The notes under the pieces were generated by a model. That model was not told where the DNA came from, made no database searches, and worked only from the letters and a program-made list of their open reading frames with translations. A stretch of 64,000 nt of DNA from Aphrophora alni (lineage: Eukaryota > Arthropoda > Insecta > Hemiptera > Aphrophoridae). The stretch covers positions 105,051,989-105,115,988 of the forward strand of contig OY740772.1 in NCBI GenBank assembly GCA_963513935.1, written 5' to 3'. A program made the translations under genes and the position numbers. Below are positions 1-11,999 of this stretch, piece after piece. Position 1 is the stretch's first letter; each line of letters opens with the position of its first letter.

Positions 1-191
1 TTCAAAATGTGAAGGTGTGTTGAGATATTTGTGTTACAATTATATGTATACTGTATATATTAAAAAAGTAACCATTTTGGTTAATTTGTATATCTAAGTT
101 AAATTATCAATGATTAAAAATATAAATCTCCTAGTGTACCACAAAGCCTTAGATCAGTTTTGCACACACCTATACAAATTTGAGTAAGAAC

Positions 192-227
<36 letters not shown>

Positions 228-373
228 TTTGTAGATAATAATCTAGATATATTATTATCTGTAAACAATTTTTGTTTGTTTTCAGATACAACATTACATT
301 TTTGTAATGTTGGTATTACTAAACCCTTTTAATGTTTGTCTCAAGTTAATACATGTTATATATTTGATTACAG
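1..373. other. Upstream/intronic sequence with poly-A tract and hairpin
   Basis: AT-rich sequence before the first coding exon of the receptor gene. It contains a run of about 28 A (197-224), followed at once by a near-perfect inverted repeat (223-270) centred on CTAGATAT. It ends in a T-rich stretch and TTACAG, a plausible splice acceptor, so an untranslated exon probably lies further upstream, in this stretch or beyond the window. No coding potential seen. Confidence 0.5.
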
Positions 374-475
374 AGATGGTATCGTGATGTTGGCAAGCCT
401 GCTGGTGTTGTGCCTCGGACTCCACTGTGCTTCGGCCCTAGCACTTAGTCATCTGGACTTGGAACTAGCTAATAA
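374..475 (+). CDS. Family B GPCR, exon with start codon and signal peptide
   Basis: The exon begins after a TTACAG acceptor and ends at a GTAAGT donor (476-481). The first ATG (376) meets a stop after three codons. The next one (387) opens 29 codons plus two bases, and is chosen because the product is a textbook signal peptide: Met-Leu-Ala-Ser, then a Leu/Val/Cys-rich core and small residues around Ala-Ser-Ala. The two leftover bases (AA) join the first base of the exon at 4934 to make Lys and keep that exon's frame open. The signal sequence sends the receptor's large N-terminal domain to the lumen or cell surface. The exon is short, so the assignment rests on signal quality plus phase agreement. 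Confidence 0.72.
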
Positions 476-944
476 GTAAGTATTGTCAACAACCAGACTT
501 CTTACTTCTTAGTACATGTTTCCAGCTCAAATGATTTCAAATCTTTGATTAAACCATATATTAATAATATGAACAATTCATGATTATCAAATAACTTTAA
601 TACAAGAACAGAAAGAAATGTTAAGTACAAGAAGGGGGCAGAGATTGAAATGCTAAAAACATACAGCAAACACGATAATGCTAGATAACTTCATATTTTT
701 CTACTATTTCTCCAACTCCATTTCTTTCTTGACAGTAACTACAACTTTATTAATATGTTATTATTTGTAATATTTTTTATACTAAGAAGTCTAGAATAAT
801 ATTTTGTTTTGTTCATTGTTTCTATTACTTTAGATTTTGCCTGAAATATGCTTCCCTCCTACCATAAATTCCTCCCCCCCCCCTGTTGCTAAGAGTCCCC
901 TCTCGCTTACCATCATCTTATAAAAAAAGGTATAAAATAATTTT

Positions 945-1112
945 TAAAATGACCCCTAACCGCCCTCGAATACTCTAATAGTGTCAGGGTTGGAAAAGAA
1001 CAAGAGTTGGTTAAGAGAGAGACCTGATAGGAAAGATAAAAAAGAGGGATCTTCTCTAAAACCACATGAAAATAAGTGTAAATCCTGCGGGGTCCTTAAG
1101 GACTGTCACGTT
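945..1112 (-). repeat. Dispersed repeat R1, copy a (reverse)
   Basis: Reverse complement of the sequence family also seen at 3760, 25722, 31973, 32222 and 45875. Shared blocks read, on the minus strand, as a 'CCTCTCTTTTATCTTTCC' type segment, then 'CCAACTCTTGTTCTTTTCC', 'TGACACTATTAGAG' and 'GGGCGGTTAGGGGTC'. No open reading frame or terminal repeat was recognised. Confidence 0.6.
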
Positions 1113-1199
1113 TTAATTGAGCTATAAATGTGTGTCAGGGGGTGACTATCTTAAAATTGGACAGAGATATTTTGTAAAATGTGAAAGTTAATCATCAAA

Positions 1200-1640
1200 A
1201 TCAAAGTACATGTGGCAGAAAGTTGGTGCCCCTCTCACTGTACACACATCCAAAGCCTTTTCTCAAATGTCTGTATTGCATTTAACAACATTTCTTTGAT
1301 GATGTTCCTTGGCCCCCACGCTCACCAGATTTATCTGTCTGTGATTCCTTTCTTTGGGGTTACCTCAAATCACAAATCTACATTCAAAAACCTTGTGCTG
1401 TCAACCATTTTAAAATTGCCATTTGCAAAGAAATTGGAAGTGGTCTAGAAGAAATGTTGTTAAACACAATGCAGATCTTCGAGGAAAAGCTTTGGATTTG
1501 TATACAGGAAAAAGATGGTGTCATCTTTCTCATATAATATTCAGTAATTAAAATAATGAATTTATACCCATAAACACTGGATGTATTAATCCATTGTAGA
1601 AATTGACATTCTCCATCAACAGGGCGAGTCAAACATCAGG
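1200..1640 (+). pseudogene. Tc1/mariner-superfamily (DDE_3-type) transposase fragment
   Basis: The translation passes between frames but keeps family hallmarks: a GAPLHCT-like segment around 1225, then W-P-P-R-S-P-D-L-S followed by a FLWGYLKS-like segment around 1310-1380 (the last catalytic block of DDE_3 transposases), and further on LDLCIQ..G.HLSHIIF-like residues around 1490-1545. This order matches the C-terminal half of the insect IS630-Tc1-like transposases that often pair with a DUF4817 N-terminus. Stops and frameshifts show it is dead. No termini were identified. Confidence 0.65.
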
Positions 1641-2211
1641 TGCTTTAAAGGTCTACAACTAGCTAAAACAATTAAAATTATGTAACAAACAAATTACATC
1701 AATGTTGTACATATGTGTAGTATATAGGAAGCTGAAAGTAATAACATAGTAAATCAAACACATATGCAATGTAATTTATTTCAAAAATCTAAAGCACATG
1801 CTAAGGATGTTCACTAAGTATTATCAAAGTTAACAGAATAGAAGTTAGGAGATAGATGGAATTAGAATGAATTAAATAAAGAATTATTCAGAAATTCTTA
1901 AAGTTTTTGTAAACAAGTCATTGTCAGAAATCATAGTTCCAGATATACAATAAAAACAGATATAGTTAGGCCAGTCTATAAATCAGGTAGCCATAGTTTA
2001 TACAAAAATTATCGGCACATACCAATCTGTCAGTTGTGGACAAAGTAATAGAACATTACATAGCAGGGCATTTTAACAAAAAATAAACACATGGAAACAC
2101 TGTTGAGCGATTTTGAAAATCGTGTAAATGGGAAATTAGACGAAGAATATCCAATAGTGGTAACATTTGTAGATTTCTCAAAGAAATTGTAAACACTACA
2201 CTATAAAAAAA

Positions 2212-3400
2212 TATGAGGGCTGTTTGGAAAGTAAGTTCTGTTCCTGTCTGGCAGATGGAGGAGTGAGGGTAATGGTATGATCTTTGCACAGTTGTTTAGC
2301 CTGGCTCAGCATGAGTCAGGCAGTGCTAGTGGCAAGGTCGTTCAGCTTGTTATTGTGCTAATACTGTTGTTTAAAACAGCCGTTACCATTGAAAATCCCA
2401 CCGGTTGCGAAGTACATGCTGTCACTAATTTTCTGTGGGCAAAGAACTGTACGGCAGTAGACATTCATTGTGAATTTTGTGCTTTGTATGGAAAGACCAT
2501 TATTAGTTGGTCCTGTTAAAAATGATACCATTTGTTCTAGGATGGACGGACTAACATCCATTATAAAGAAAAAGTTAGAAAGTCATCTGATGTGACAGAT
2601 GAACTTCTTGAAAAGGTGAATGAGAAAATTCGAGAAAACTGGTGTTTGAAAATAATGGAATATTGGACTTTTTCTCTTAGGTATCACAAACAGTTTTGTA
2701 CGATGTGGTAACTGACAAGTTATAGACTACCATAAGTTTTTTATGGACTCAGTTCCTAAACTCCTCACTGATGACTACAAAACTAAGAAATAAGATGGGT
2801 GTGGTGCTAACTTTCCTTTTGCGCTACGATACAGAAGATGATGATTTCTGCAGTCATATTGTGAGAGGCGCTGGGACTTGGGTGTCATATATTATGTCAA
2901 CATATAGACAAAAAATCAGTTGAAGTGGGGTAACAATAACTCACTGCAAAAACATTTAAAGTATCGCAAACATTTTTTGCAAGAAAACTTAGCAACTGTC
3001 TTTTGAGATAGAAAAGATGTATTTCTCGTGGAGTTTTATGGAACGAAACACTACAATAAACTTTTCAGTTTACTGTTTTAAGGAAGTTGAGAAGAGCCAC
3101 TCAGAATAAACATCATGGCATACAAAGTTCTGGAATTTTGTCTTCATACTGCCGAATGCACACAAGATCTACTAGATAGTTTTAAATGGGAGTTGTTTGA
3201 CTTCCTCCTTATAATCCTGAATTGACTCCTAGTGATTATCGTCTTCTCCTAACATAAAACAATGGCTAAAGTCACATCAGGTTGAAAACTACAAGGAGAT
3301 GGAGGAGATTGTTAATGGCTTAGTCACAGACAAAGGTTTAAAAAAAATTACTTACTCATATGACATGTCCATTAATGTAGCTGGAAATTCTACAATATAG
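2212..3400 (+). pseudogene. Degenerate mariner-type transposase element
   Basis: A left end reading GAGGGCTGTTTGGAAAGTAA (2216 on) resembles mariner terminal sequence and leads into a broken transposase. Visible blocks: a helix-turn-helix-like NFLWAKNCTAVDIH..FCALYGK segment (2430-2490), DGRTNIH...VTDELLEKVNEKIREN (2543-2640), RYHKQFC (2680-2700), a catalytic-region remnant DDDFCSHIVRGAGTWVSY (2835-2890), DVFLVEF (3015-3035), and PPYNPELTPSDYRLL (3200-3245) just before the third catalytic position. Frameshifts and stops occur throughout. A matching right terminal repeat was not found. Confidence 0.7.
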
Positions 3401-3479
3401 TACAATATATTTACTATTTTCTTCAGCATTTAAATGTAAAATCACAGCATCATTTAAACATAGCAGCAATAATTGTATG

Positions 3480-3720
3480 TATGCAAAAACCTCTACTACC
3501 AACCAATGCCATTATAATGTTTTAGAAAATGTTGCAAAATGTAAATATTTAGGTATCCAAGTGGATTATAAATTTAACTAGGATAAGTACTGTGTATCTA
3601 TCTACCTTTCTAAGTGGAGTTAAAAACAAAATTATTAATGGATTTAAAATTTGTAAATGAAATATGGAATGTGAATGTGTATGCGTTTGCTGGGATCATC
3701 TATGTACTACTTTTATCAAG
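3480..3720 (+). pseudogene. Weak non-LTR reverse transcriptase trace
   Basis: A short in-frame segment reading ENVAKCKYLGIQVDYKFN (about 3524-3580) looks like the 'KYLGI.ID' region near the C-terminus of LINE reverse transcriptases. It is the same region seen, better preserved, at 59098. The flanks are too decayed to classify. Confidence 0.35.
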
Positions 3721-3759
3721 AATATATTTTACTTTTAATATTTAGTGTGAGAATTTTGG

Positions 3760-3985
3760 CTTGACACTCTCGAGGGTCCTAGATGGGTCTACACTTTTAT
3801 TCATGTTGGTAGTCTTGGGTTAGATCCCTCTCTTTCATCTTCCAACAGGTTTCTTTTGATCAACTTTTGTTCTCTTTGGACTCTGACGCTAATTAAAACT
3901 ATTCGACGGCTAGGGGTCTTTATTTTATGTTCTTTACTTTCTTTTTTAAAAGGTGATGATGACTGAGAGGTTTTTTCACCTTTAA
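3760..3985 (+). repeat. Dispersed repeat R1, copy b
   Basis: Contains the family blocks in order: CTCGAGGGTCCTAGATGGGTC, 'GTCTTGGGTTAGATCCCTCTC', 'AACTTTTGTTCTCTTTGGAC', 'GGCTAGGGGTCTTTATTTTA', and the strongly conserved end 'GGTGATGATGACTGAGAGGTTTTTT'-like block (3953-3977). No coding capacity. Confidence 0.65.
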
Positions 3986-4933
3986 ACAAGAAGGGTAAGA
4001 AACATTAAATATTTATTTATGTAAGTTCGTGAATATAGCGAATATAGTCTGCATGGTGTACATCAGACTACGATTTTGGCAACATTATTATAGAAAATGG
4101 TGTTAAAATGCAGACAAACCAATCTGTGGCTTCTGCACTTATACAAAAAATGCATGTATTCATTTTATGAAATATAAAGGCAAATAAAAGACCAAACCAG
4201 TTAACCCTGAATCTCTTTCATGGGTTATGATGGTTTCCTATTTCTTTACTTTTACGGGCATTAAAAGTAGGGTCATTAAAAAATGTATAATTTAGGCCTA
4301 GATAACTCCATCCTTTCTTTTAGCCCTACAACAGCTATGCAGTTGATCCTATGGTGCCAAGACCTTTTTGATGATTTTAATCAAAAAGGCCATTGAGTAT
4401 CTGTCATATATTTAGATAAGATATAACATTTTCTCATTTTAAATGTACAAGAAAATGACTAAGAAATATGGTGCACCACTGCCACTATCTAACAGATGTC
4501 CAAGATTTCCTTGATAGAAATTTCCTAGATCAGTGGTTTGGTCAAGCAAGGCCAATTATTGTAAGCCCAGATTTGAAACAATTTATTTTTTTATGGTGTT
4601 AAATGCATATTTTTCATCCTTACATGTCAATTTCAATGAGCTTAAAAATTGAATCATCAAACCAAGTGCAGGAGTGACAATACAGCATAAAATTTGAAAA
4701 AAAAAAATTCATGTGGGGTGTTTGCCATTTTATTTTTGAATCCATTTATATTGCCTTAAGTGTTTCTTCCACCGACACAGTTGCCATATCAATAATATAA
4801 CTTCATACAAATTTGAAAACTTATAAGTTTTTCGATTATGTTTTAAAAGTTTTCTTATTACTTTCATGTATGATCTAGGTATATATGTTAACTATTAATA
4901 TTTTCACTCACAATATTGTTCACTTTATTTCAG

Positions 4934-7055
4934 AACATGTGATGGGAAAGCAAGTTGTGAGTTTGGTCGAGGCTCTAGGTTTGGGGATGACCTGGACTGG
5001 AGAGAACGAAACTGCTTATGTGATGTCCTCTGTGCTCGTTATGGAGACTGTTGTCTTGATTCACCACACTTCGATATTGCAGAACAACGCCGAGCAGTTG
5101 CTTCATTCACATGTGTTGACTTGCGCCAGTTTGGAGGAATATACATGATGTCATCATGCCCTCCTGAATGGGGAAATCCACAGGTCCGTTCAATGTGTGA
5201 AACTGGAAGTGATGATCCATCAGATCCGATTTCTGGGCTACCAGCAACGAGCCACAACACAAGTATAACCTACAGGAACTCTTATTGTGCTTTGTGTCAC
5301 AATGATACAGACTTAGATCTCTGGAAACCAAGGATAGAATGTCCAACTTTAAGTCTACAACATAACCTAACAAGAGAAAACATAACTCATTTGTTGTTCT
5401 TCAATGTAACACAGTTAGCTTGGGGTTTATTTGTTCATGATAGTTTCCACCCGTGTACAATAGATCCTGTCATACCTGAGACTTCCATGCATATGATTAG
5501 AAGATGTCAGGCAAACACGGTTAAGACTTGTATTGTGAATTGGACTAATGTTGATGTCCGGGATAGATGTGAAGCATACACTTCAATGGTTTATGAGGGT
5601 AACAAAGGATTCAGAAATCCACATTGTGCTCTCTGTAATAATGTACCTGTACAATACCTGCAATGTAGTAAAATTCTGCTCAGAACGTTTTTCAATAAAG
5701 ATTTTAGCCCTGTCGCGTTTGCAGTACTTTTTGATCTGTCTGGTGGGAAATCTTTAGTTGGTAAAATACAACCATGTAATTCAGCGCAACTATATGATCC
5801 ATTTTTTAAAAAGTGTAGGAATGTCATAAGTGAAATTTCAAGGCATGTAGAAGAGTTTCTTTTACCTGTCAATTATGAGGATATGAATGGAAAATATATT
5901 GACGATAATTCTGTAGCAAACGATACAGCACAAACAGTTGAATACTATCATGTTACCGAAGCGGACGAATCTTGTGCTAAATTTGTACTAAACCGTGAAG
6001 ACTTCATACTTCAAAATGATACAATTCACGTTCCAGTGTATCAAAGAACATTCACACAATCTGAATTCACTTTAAGAGATGATGGAAGCGTAGAAGTTTG
6101 TGTTGATGCTTTAGGTATTCAACTTTTAGATAAGTTTGGAGCATACATGGGATATATAACTTTCGCTGGATTGGGTGTATCGATTATATTTCTAATACTA
6201 CATCTCGTAGCATTCGTCCTCGTTCCTGATCTTAGAAATTTATCTGGAAAAAATTTAGCGTCATTATGTGTTGCTCTGTTAGTTGCATATTCTTCATTCA
6301 TGGCGGGTCAGATTTTAAAAGGAACGCCTTGTTTTATAGTAGCAATAATAACATACTACAGCTTTCTTGCATCATTTTCTTGGATGTTAACAATGGCATT
6401 TGATGTGTGGCGAACTCTACGATTAGCAACAGCCGAGTTGAGAGTATCAGCCGGTAAACAATGGAGAAAGTTTACTATATATTCATTATGGAGCTGGTTA
6501 GCGCCTGCGATTATCCTGACTTCTGCATTACTAATAGAAACAGCACCAAAGAATTCAATACCTGATGATATAAGACCTGAATTTGGTGTTAATTCATGCT
6601 GGTTTGGTCAAAGAAAAGCGCTTCTAATTTATTTTGCTCTACCTTTAGGTGGAGTTATGATTTTAAATGTTATTTTCTTTGCAAGTGCAGCACACATGAT
6701 ATACTCAACAACATCAACAACACGTTTTACTGCAAGCGCAGGTACTCAAAGAGATTTTAGATTATATATAAGATTAGCTCTTGTTATGGGACTTACATGG
6801 ACTGTTGGTCTTATAGCGGGCACACTGGATAATGAAGGGTTATGGTATGCTTTCATTGCATTGAACACTTTGCAAGGACTTTTCATCTTCCTTGCATTTA
6901 CGTGTACAGACAAAGTAGTACGAGGTTTAGCAGGACGGCACATAGATGGACGACCTTTACGGCCTCCATCATTCTCATGGTCAGGAGCATCTACAGATAG
7001 TACACGTAAATCTCATCTAGGATCTGATCCTGGGACTACAGACACATTATACTAG
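4934..7055 (+). CDS. Family B (methuselah/secretin-like) GPCR, main exon
   Basis: With the exon at 387-475 this gives a 736-residue receptor. It starts after TTTATTTCAG; the frame is already open before the first internal Met (5148). Residues about 32-70 form a Cys-rich module ending C-L-C-D-V-L-C-A-R-Y-G-D-C-C, the Cys pattern of somatomedin-B domains. Residues about 90-430 are a Cys-rich, N-glycosylation-rich ectodomain. Seven hydrophobic segments lie between residues about 435 and 690, with a family B style TM3 (Y-S-F-L-A-S-F-S-W-M-L) and TM6 (L-V-M-G-L-T-W-T-V-G). No clear GPS cleavage motif (HL-S/T) is seen before TM1; the segment there (VCVDALG) resembles methuselah-like receptors. The Ser/Thr-rich tail ends in a tandem repeat that supplies the stop. 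Expected role: plasma-membrane receptor for an unknown extracellular ligand, signalling through G proteins. The exact subfamily is uncertain. Confidence 0.9.
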
Positions 7056-7160
7056 GATCTGATCCTGAAAATACAGACACGTTATATTTATGATTTGATT
7101 CTGGGACTACAGACATATTATATATACTAGGATCTGATCTTGGGAATACAGATCTAAAGC
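7017..7160 (+). repeat. Tandem repeat (~35 bp, 4 copies) spanning the receptor stop codon
   Basis: Units start at about 7017, 7052, 7090 and 7127. Each reads close to CTAGGATCTGATCCTGGGA followed by CTACAGACACATTATA. The TAG stop of the receptor (7053-7055) is the TAG of the second unit, so the last dozen residues are encoded by unit one and the 3'UTR begins inside unit two. Confidence 0.8.
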
Positions 7161-7165
7161 ACTGT

Positions 7166-7171
7166 AATAAA
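7166..7171 (+). terminator. Putative polyadenylation signal of the receptor gene
   Basis: AATAAA about 110 bases after the stop codon, following the tandem repeat. It is the first canonical signal downstream of the coding exon, but the surrounding DNA is so AT-rich that further AATAAA motifs occur by chance. Confidence 0.45.
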
Positions 7172-7919
7172 CTTTATTAATGGTAAATTCATGAAAGTTT
7201 AAATTCACAGAGTGAGTGAAATATTTTTCATATGTTAAATACTTTTTATTAAAAATTATAAAAAACAAAGTTTCCACTTCTGACTTAACTGTTCCAATGA
7301 GTTCAGTGGTATATTACTTTAAACACACTTCTTAATAATAAAGTAGATTGTTGTTGTAAATATTTTGAAGAGAAAATATTGTTTATAACTTATTTTAACT
7401 AAAAAATGAGAAATCATTAAAAATAACTCGATATATTAAATAAACTTGGAATATATTGTTGCTTTTATCTTGTTGTCCAATAAGTAAGGATATTTCTTAA
7501 AAAACTAATTAAAAAAATTCTCAAGGCCTAAAACAATACACAAATTCAATGTCTTGAATTTGTTTCTTTTAACACTTTTTGTTCAAACAACGTATATAGT
7601 AAGTCACTCATTAAAAATCATATTTTTATTTACTTTTTACCATTAAGAATTGCACCAAGTTTTAATAGAATATGAATTAATATTGGGTCTAGACAATTAA
7701 TTGAAGTTCTTGATAAACAATGTATATACTCGTATTTTTAGATTACTTTGTATTTAATTTACTTGTAATTTTTAGGTTACATATTTTAAAAGACAAGATG
7801 ATAAATTTTCTATCCATTTTTCAATTTAGCAGGAGTTTTTTCTTATTATAGAAAGCGGTCTTGGTTTATAATGGATTGGCAAATTTTATACTTTATAATA
7901 ATCAAGTTTTAAAGTAATC

Positions 7920-8200
7920 TACAAAATTTGATCTAATTTAGTGTTTTATAAGTTGAATAATACACAAATTATGAAAACAAAATTGTTTAAAATGGCCACT
8001 ATTTGATATTTTTAAATAGATTTTTCTTAATTTTTATATGGTTCTGTAATGAGCACACTATAGTCCCATTACAAAATTTCATGTCCCTATCTTAATTTTT
8101 GTGGCCATAATCATGCTTATGTACAGAAAACGGACGGACGACATGTCAAATATCACTTTTATAATTTCCCTCGGCCATGAAATATGTAAAAAAATGGAGT
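7920..8200 (+). repeat. Dispersed repeat R2, copy a (partial)
   Basis: Shares with 43510-43965, 57690-58215 and (inverted) 46905-47290 a chain of blocks: 'TTAGTGTTTTATAAGTTGAATAATACAC', 'AAAATGGCCACTATTTTGATATTTTTA' and 'GAGCACACTATAGTCCC' type segments, a 'GGCCATAATCATGCTTATGTACAG' type segment, then ACGGACGACATGTCAAA and a 'GGCCATGAAA' end (each quoted loosely). This copy lacks the 5' CGCT(T/A)CGCTCGT part. Confidence 0.6.
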
Positions 8201-9146
8201 TCAAAATTTGTTTCTCTATATTTCGTATACTGCTTAAGTAAAGCACACACCAAAATTTTGCATTTCAAGAAATTACAATTTACTTTATTCTGAAATAAGC
8301 AGATAAACTTTTATTCATTACTATGAAATTCCAAGTACCAATAGTCTTTAGCATAAATAATATTTAAAAAAAGCCATTTTGTAGTTACAATGGATTTGAA
8401 GTATTTAAAAAAAGCTTATGGTACAAATTTACGACACCTGTTATAAACCTCATGAAAGTGGCTAGTGGCTGGAAAGTGTTAAAGATAGAAAAATATTGTA
8501 AGAAATGTGACAGAATATATTGACGGTTTTCTATAAGAACGTTAGTTACAACATACAATGAATGCTTTTCAAAGTGTCATCAGTTCATTATACTTAATAT
8601 AATAATTTATATAAATATTAAGCTAAACCTCACATGTTTATGATTAAAGTCATAATATAAATCACTCATACCACTCTATATATTAAAACAACATACAACT
8701 TATGTTTGTAATATCTGTTGTTTTCATGAACCGAACTTAAGTTATATAGATTTAACGCATTCTGATAATTAAATTTAGATTTAATTTTGAAATACTCAGA
8801 TATGTTTGTATTTATTGCATATTTAATACTTGATTGTATTTTTAAAAATTATATATATATATATTAATTGTACATATAATGAATAGCAATTAATAATAGA
8901 AATAAGGAATGTATATAGATGTATTTTTATTAATTTTGAAGAATTTTCTTATAAAATGCAATATATTTTTAGATTCTTTACTTTCTTAAATTACTCTGTC
9001 CTATCCATGCAGGTTGTCTGAAAACAACTTTAAAAAAGATACATTATTTATCAAAGAATATGAGTCTTATACAATGATATTCTTTCACTAGGAAATCCTT
9101 TTCATCAATACCTTTTGACGTGAATAATTTTTACAAGACAGAACAG

Positions 9147-9350
9147 TGACTACATTGGAGCATCACATCACAAGACAATTGTCATGCCACATGAGAAGTG
9201 CAATGATAATTGTGTAAATGGATCTACACCTTTTGAATTGAAGACTTCTTACACAATGGTATAGGAGTTCGTAGATGGAGTGAATTCACTGGAGCATCAT
9301 GTGTCAATTGTCATGCCATACAAGAAGCATCATGATAATTGTAAAATTTG
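9147..9350 (+). repeat. Diverged tandem duplication (~130 bp period)
   Basis: Two segments, starting about 9150 and 9285, both carry TGGAGCATCA, CAATTGTCATGCCA and TGATAATTGT in the same order, with clear divergence. No coding frame spans them. Origin unknown. Confidence 0.5.
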
Positions 9351-11282
9351 AAGATATACTTTGTGCTTATTATCTAGGTATCTATCTCTCTCTCTTTCGT
9401 TCATGTGAGAGTATTCACATGAGTGAGTATGTAACAAAATACTTTAAGAAGTATTTACTTTCAACATGCATACTTATCAATATGCACTCAATTATTTTTA
9501 GGTTTCATAGGTAAAAACCAAAGACCCTTATTAGTTCATATGTTTGTCTGTATGTAAGTCAAAACCAGCCTTCACAGACAAGACAAAAAATTCTATATAT
9601 TGGAAACTTTGCATTTATATTCTTTGTATTGTTCCACATATTATGGGAAAAATATAGCGGTAACAAAAAAAAAATTACTTTTGGGTAGTTAAGGGAAAAG
9701 AATTTTCAAGTTGAAATTTTAATTTTTTTGAAATATTATTTGTGGGATATCACATAAAACTAGAATTTATTCTGATAATGAATCTATGTTTATTTGACAA
9801 CTTAGTTAATATGTTCGTGCTAGATCAAATTTAAAGTGTCAGATATCATGGTTAATTTAAATAAAATAAAATAAAATAAAATAAAAACTTTAACATGGCT
9901 TGACTCACAAATCTGAAAGAAGTTTTTTGTACGAAGAATACAACTTCATTTAAACACACAATGAGAAATGCAGAGAATATTAGTTTTAAAAGCAGTTTCT
10001 GTGAGATGCGAGACAAACAATTCAATAGCCATTGAAAGATGGATTGCATTTTCATTCATTTCTCTTCATTTAGGTTCCATAGTTAAAACTCTTATAATTT
10101 ATAGATGTGTCTGTCTGTACAATTTAAACTGCTCCTTAAAAGATTTGATTTTATAAAAATAACTGTCCTTATTATGTTTGCCTATTAAAATTGATAACAA
10201 TTAATTAAGCTTAATCTATATTAAAAAGTAGATCTATTACACTGTTTAACTAAGTGGACTCTACCCATGAAAGTAACTGCCAAGAAGATACTTAAGTAAG
10301 CATTTTATCTCAAACATTAACAGTTAGTATTTAATTGTTCATGAATAATAACAAACAGGGAGATTTGAACAATGTTTAAGAGCACTTTGGAATAAGAATA
10401 GTCAAGAACGTGTATAGATAAAATTTTGTATTTACAAATAAATTAGTGAACAAATTAGATAACAAAGTGTTTGTGAAACTGCTTATGATCGCATAATGCA
10501 GGATGTGAAAAATCAATAAAATTATGAAATTGATTTTACATACGAAATTGGTAAGTTCCATAATATGGGTTGAAGCTTAAAAATTAGAGGCTCTAGATTT
10601 TCTGTTTAGTGGTCCATTTCTGGTAAATTCAAGGACAACATGCCATATTGTATGCTCCAACTCCTCACTCACTAGTACATTCAAAACTTAACTCAAAAAC
10701 TAGAACTGTTCGACCCAAATATTGAAGCCTCAAATAATTGTATGCTATGTAACTAAGGTATAAATTTAATGAAGAAGATTTTTTGCAGAACTTGCCACTA
10801 TTTATTCTAGGTATAAAAGAGTTGTAATATGGTGGTGTATTTGAACATGTTTAGTGAATCTATTAACAGATAAAAAATTAACAAAAAAATATTTTCAACA
10901 AGATGCTTCCAGTAAGCTATACATCTAACATAGACATAAGGGAAATTAAAAGTTATTTTAGTGACTAATTAATTTTGAATAATCTGTGACATCCAAAATC
11001 TTCAAACCAATGGATTACTATAAACCAATGGATTACTATTTGAGGGGTTTATTGATGGGCTGTAATTAACTGATGCTATGTGGCAAGAGGTACTGTACTT
11101 GGATACTGGAGGCAGCTATTTTCACCATATTATGCTCTTAACAGACATTGTTTTGAAACATAGTCTAAGTATGTCAGTTTTCATAAGAAACTATAAAATA
11201 TTATAAACATATTTTATATTGTTTGGATTTCTTAACAAAAACAGCACACAGTAGTATGTCTCCTCTTATCAATGATAAGTAG

Positions 11283-11284
<2 letters not shown>

Positions 11285-11329
<45 letters not shown>
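11285..11329. repeat. (AT)n microsatellite
   Basis: About 22 uninterrupted AT units. Confidence 0.95.
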
Positions 11330-11330
<1 letters not shown>

Positions 11331-11736
11331 TAACAAACAAATGTATTTGTTAAAACTCCATATAAATGAAACATAAATACAAAGGAGTGTCAAGTGGCTT
11401 TGTTAGGCTCCATCAGTGTAAAAGCTCACGTAGTGAAAAGAGAATACCGCAATGCATATAGCTTTTCCTAAAATTATCACAAAATTAAATATGAAGAAAT
11501 ACTAGTTTTATAAATGCTGACATTAAATATATTAATCCTATCTGTAACACTACTAACAGGTTAGGTTAAGTTTTATCAGATACATAATATGCACTTTATT
11601 AAATAGGTTTTGGTTTAAATGTGACAAGAAAGCTTCTGTTTTTAAATTTATTCACTTCTTTATGGAAGGATAAATCTGTTTTTAATGTTTGAAATTGCTG
11701 TGATTTCTTACTTTAAGTTAGATCATGTTATATTAA

Positions 11737-11999
11737 TCTATCAAATAAAACACAATTTTTCTTTTGTAAAATTCTATAATTTATTTGGTCTAGCCGACCA
11801 TGGTTTCGCCAGTTACGGCATTGACGAGGCTCTTACAAGACTGAGCCTCCTCTTCAGTCTTGTAACAACCTCGTCTTTAGTCTTGTAAGAGCTTCGTCAA
11901 TGCCGTAACTGGCTAAACCATGGTCGGCTAGACCAAATAAATTATAGAATTTTACAAAAGAAAAATTGTGTTTTATTTGTTAAAATGGAATTCTATCAA
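11737..11999. mobile_element. Foldback element F1 with ~101-bp arms
   Basis: Inverted arms 11742-11842 and 11879-11979 are nearly identical when folded; both contain the CCATGGT...CCAGTTACGGCATTGACGA block. The 36-base loop repeats parts of the arm (AGTCTTGTAA occurs again in it). The direct repeat TCTATCAA lies at 11737-11744 and 11992-11999, about 12 bases beyond the right arm, which would fit a target duplication. No protein is encoded. The layout (arms, short one-sided tail, direct repeats) resembles the foldback at 22504-22758. Confidence 0.65.

Larger units (their letters stand above)
476..4933 (+). other. Intron 1 of the receptor gene, filled with transposon debris
   Basis: Starts GTAAGT and ends TTTATTTCAG. 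Inside are a minus-oriented R1 repeat (945-1112), a Tc1-like transposase fragment (1200-1640), a mariner remnant (2212-3400), a weak LINE trace (3480-3720) and a plus-oriented R1 repeat (3760-3985). The parts 476-940, 1650-2200 and 3990-4930 show only AT-rich sequence. Confidence 0.6.
7172..11736. other. Intergenic, AT-rich; one R2 copy and simple repeats
   Basis: No gene seen. Contents: an R2 dispersed repeat (7920-8200), a diverged direct duplication (9147-9350), a pentanucleotide AAATA run (about 9858-9885), a short direct duplication of AACCAATGGATTACTAT near 11007-11040, and an AT microsatellite (11285-11329). Short open frames here have no coding character. Confidence 0.5.
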
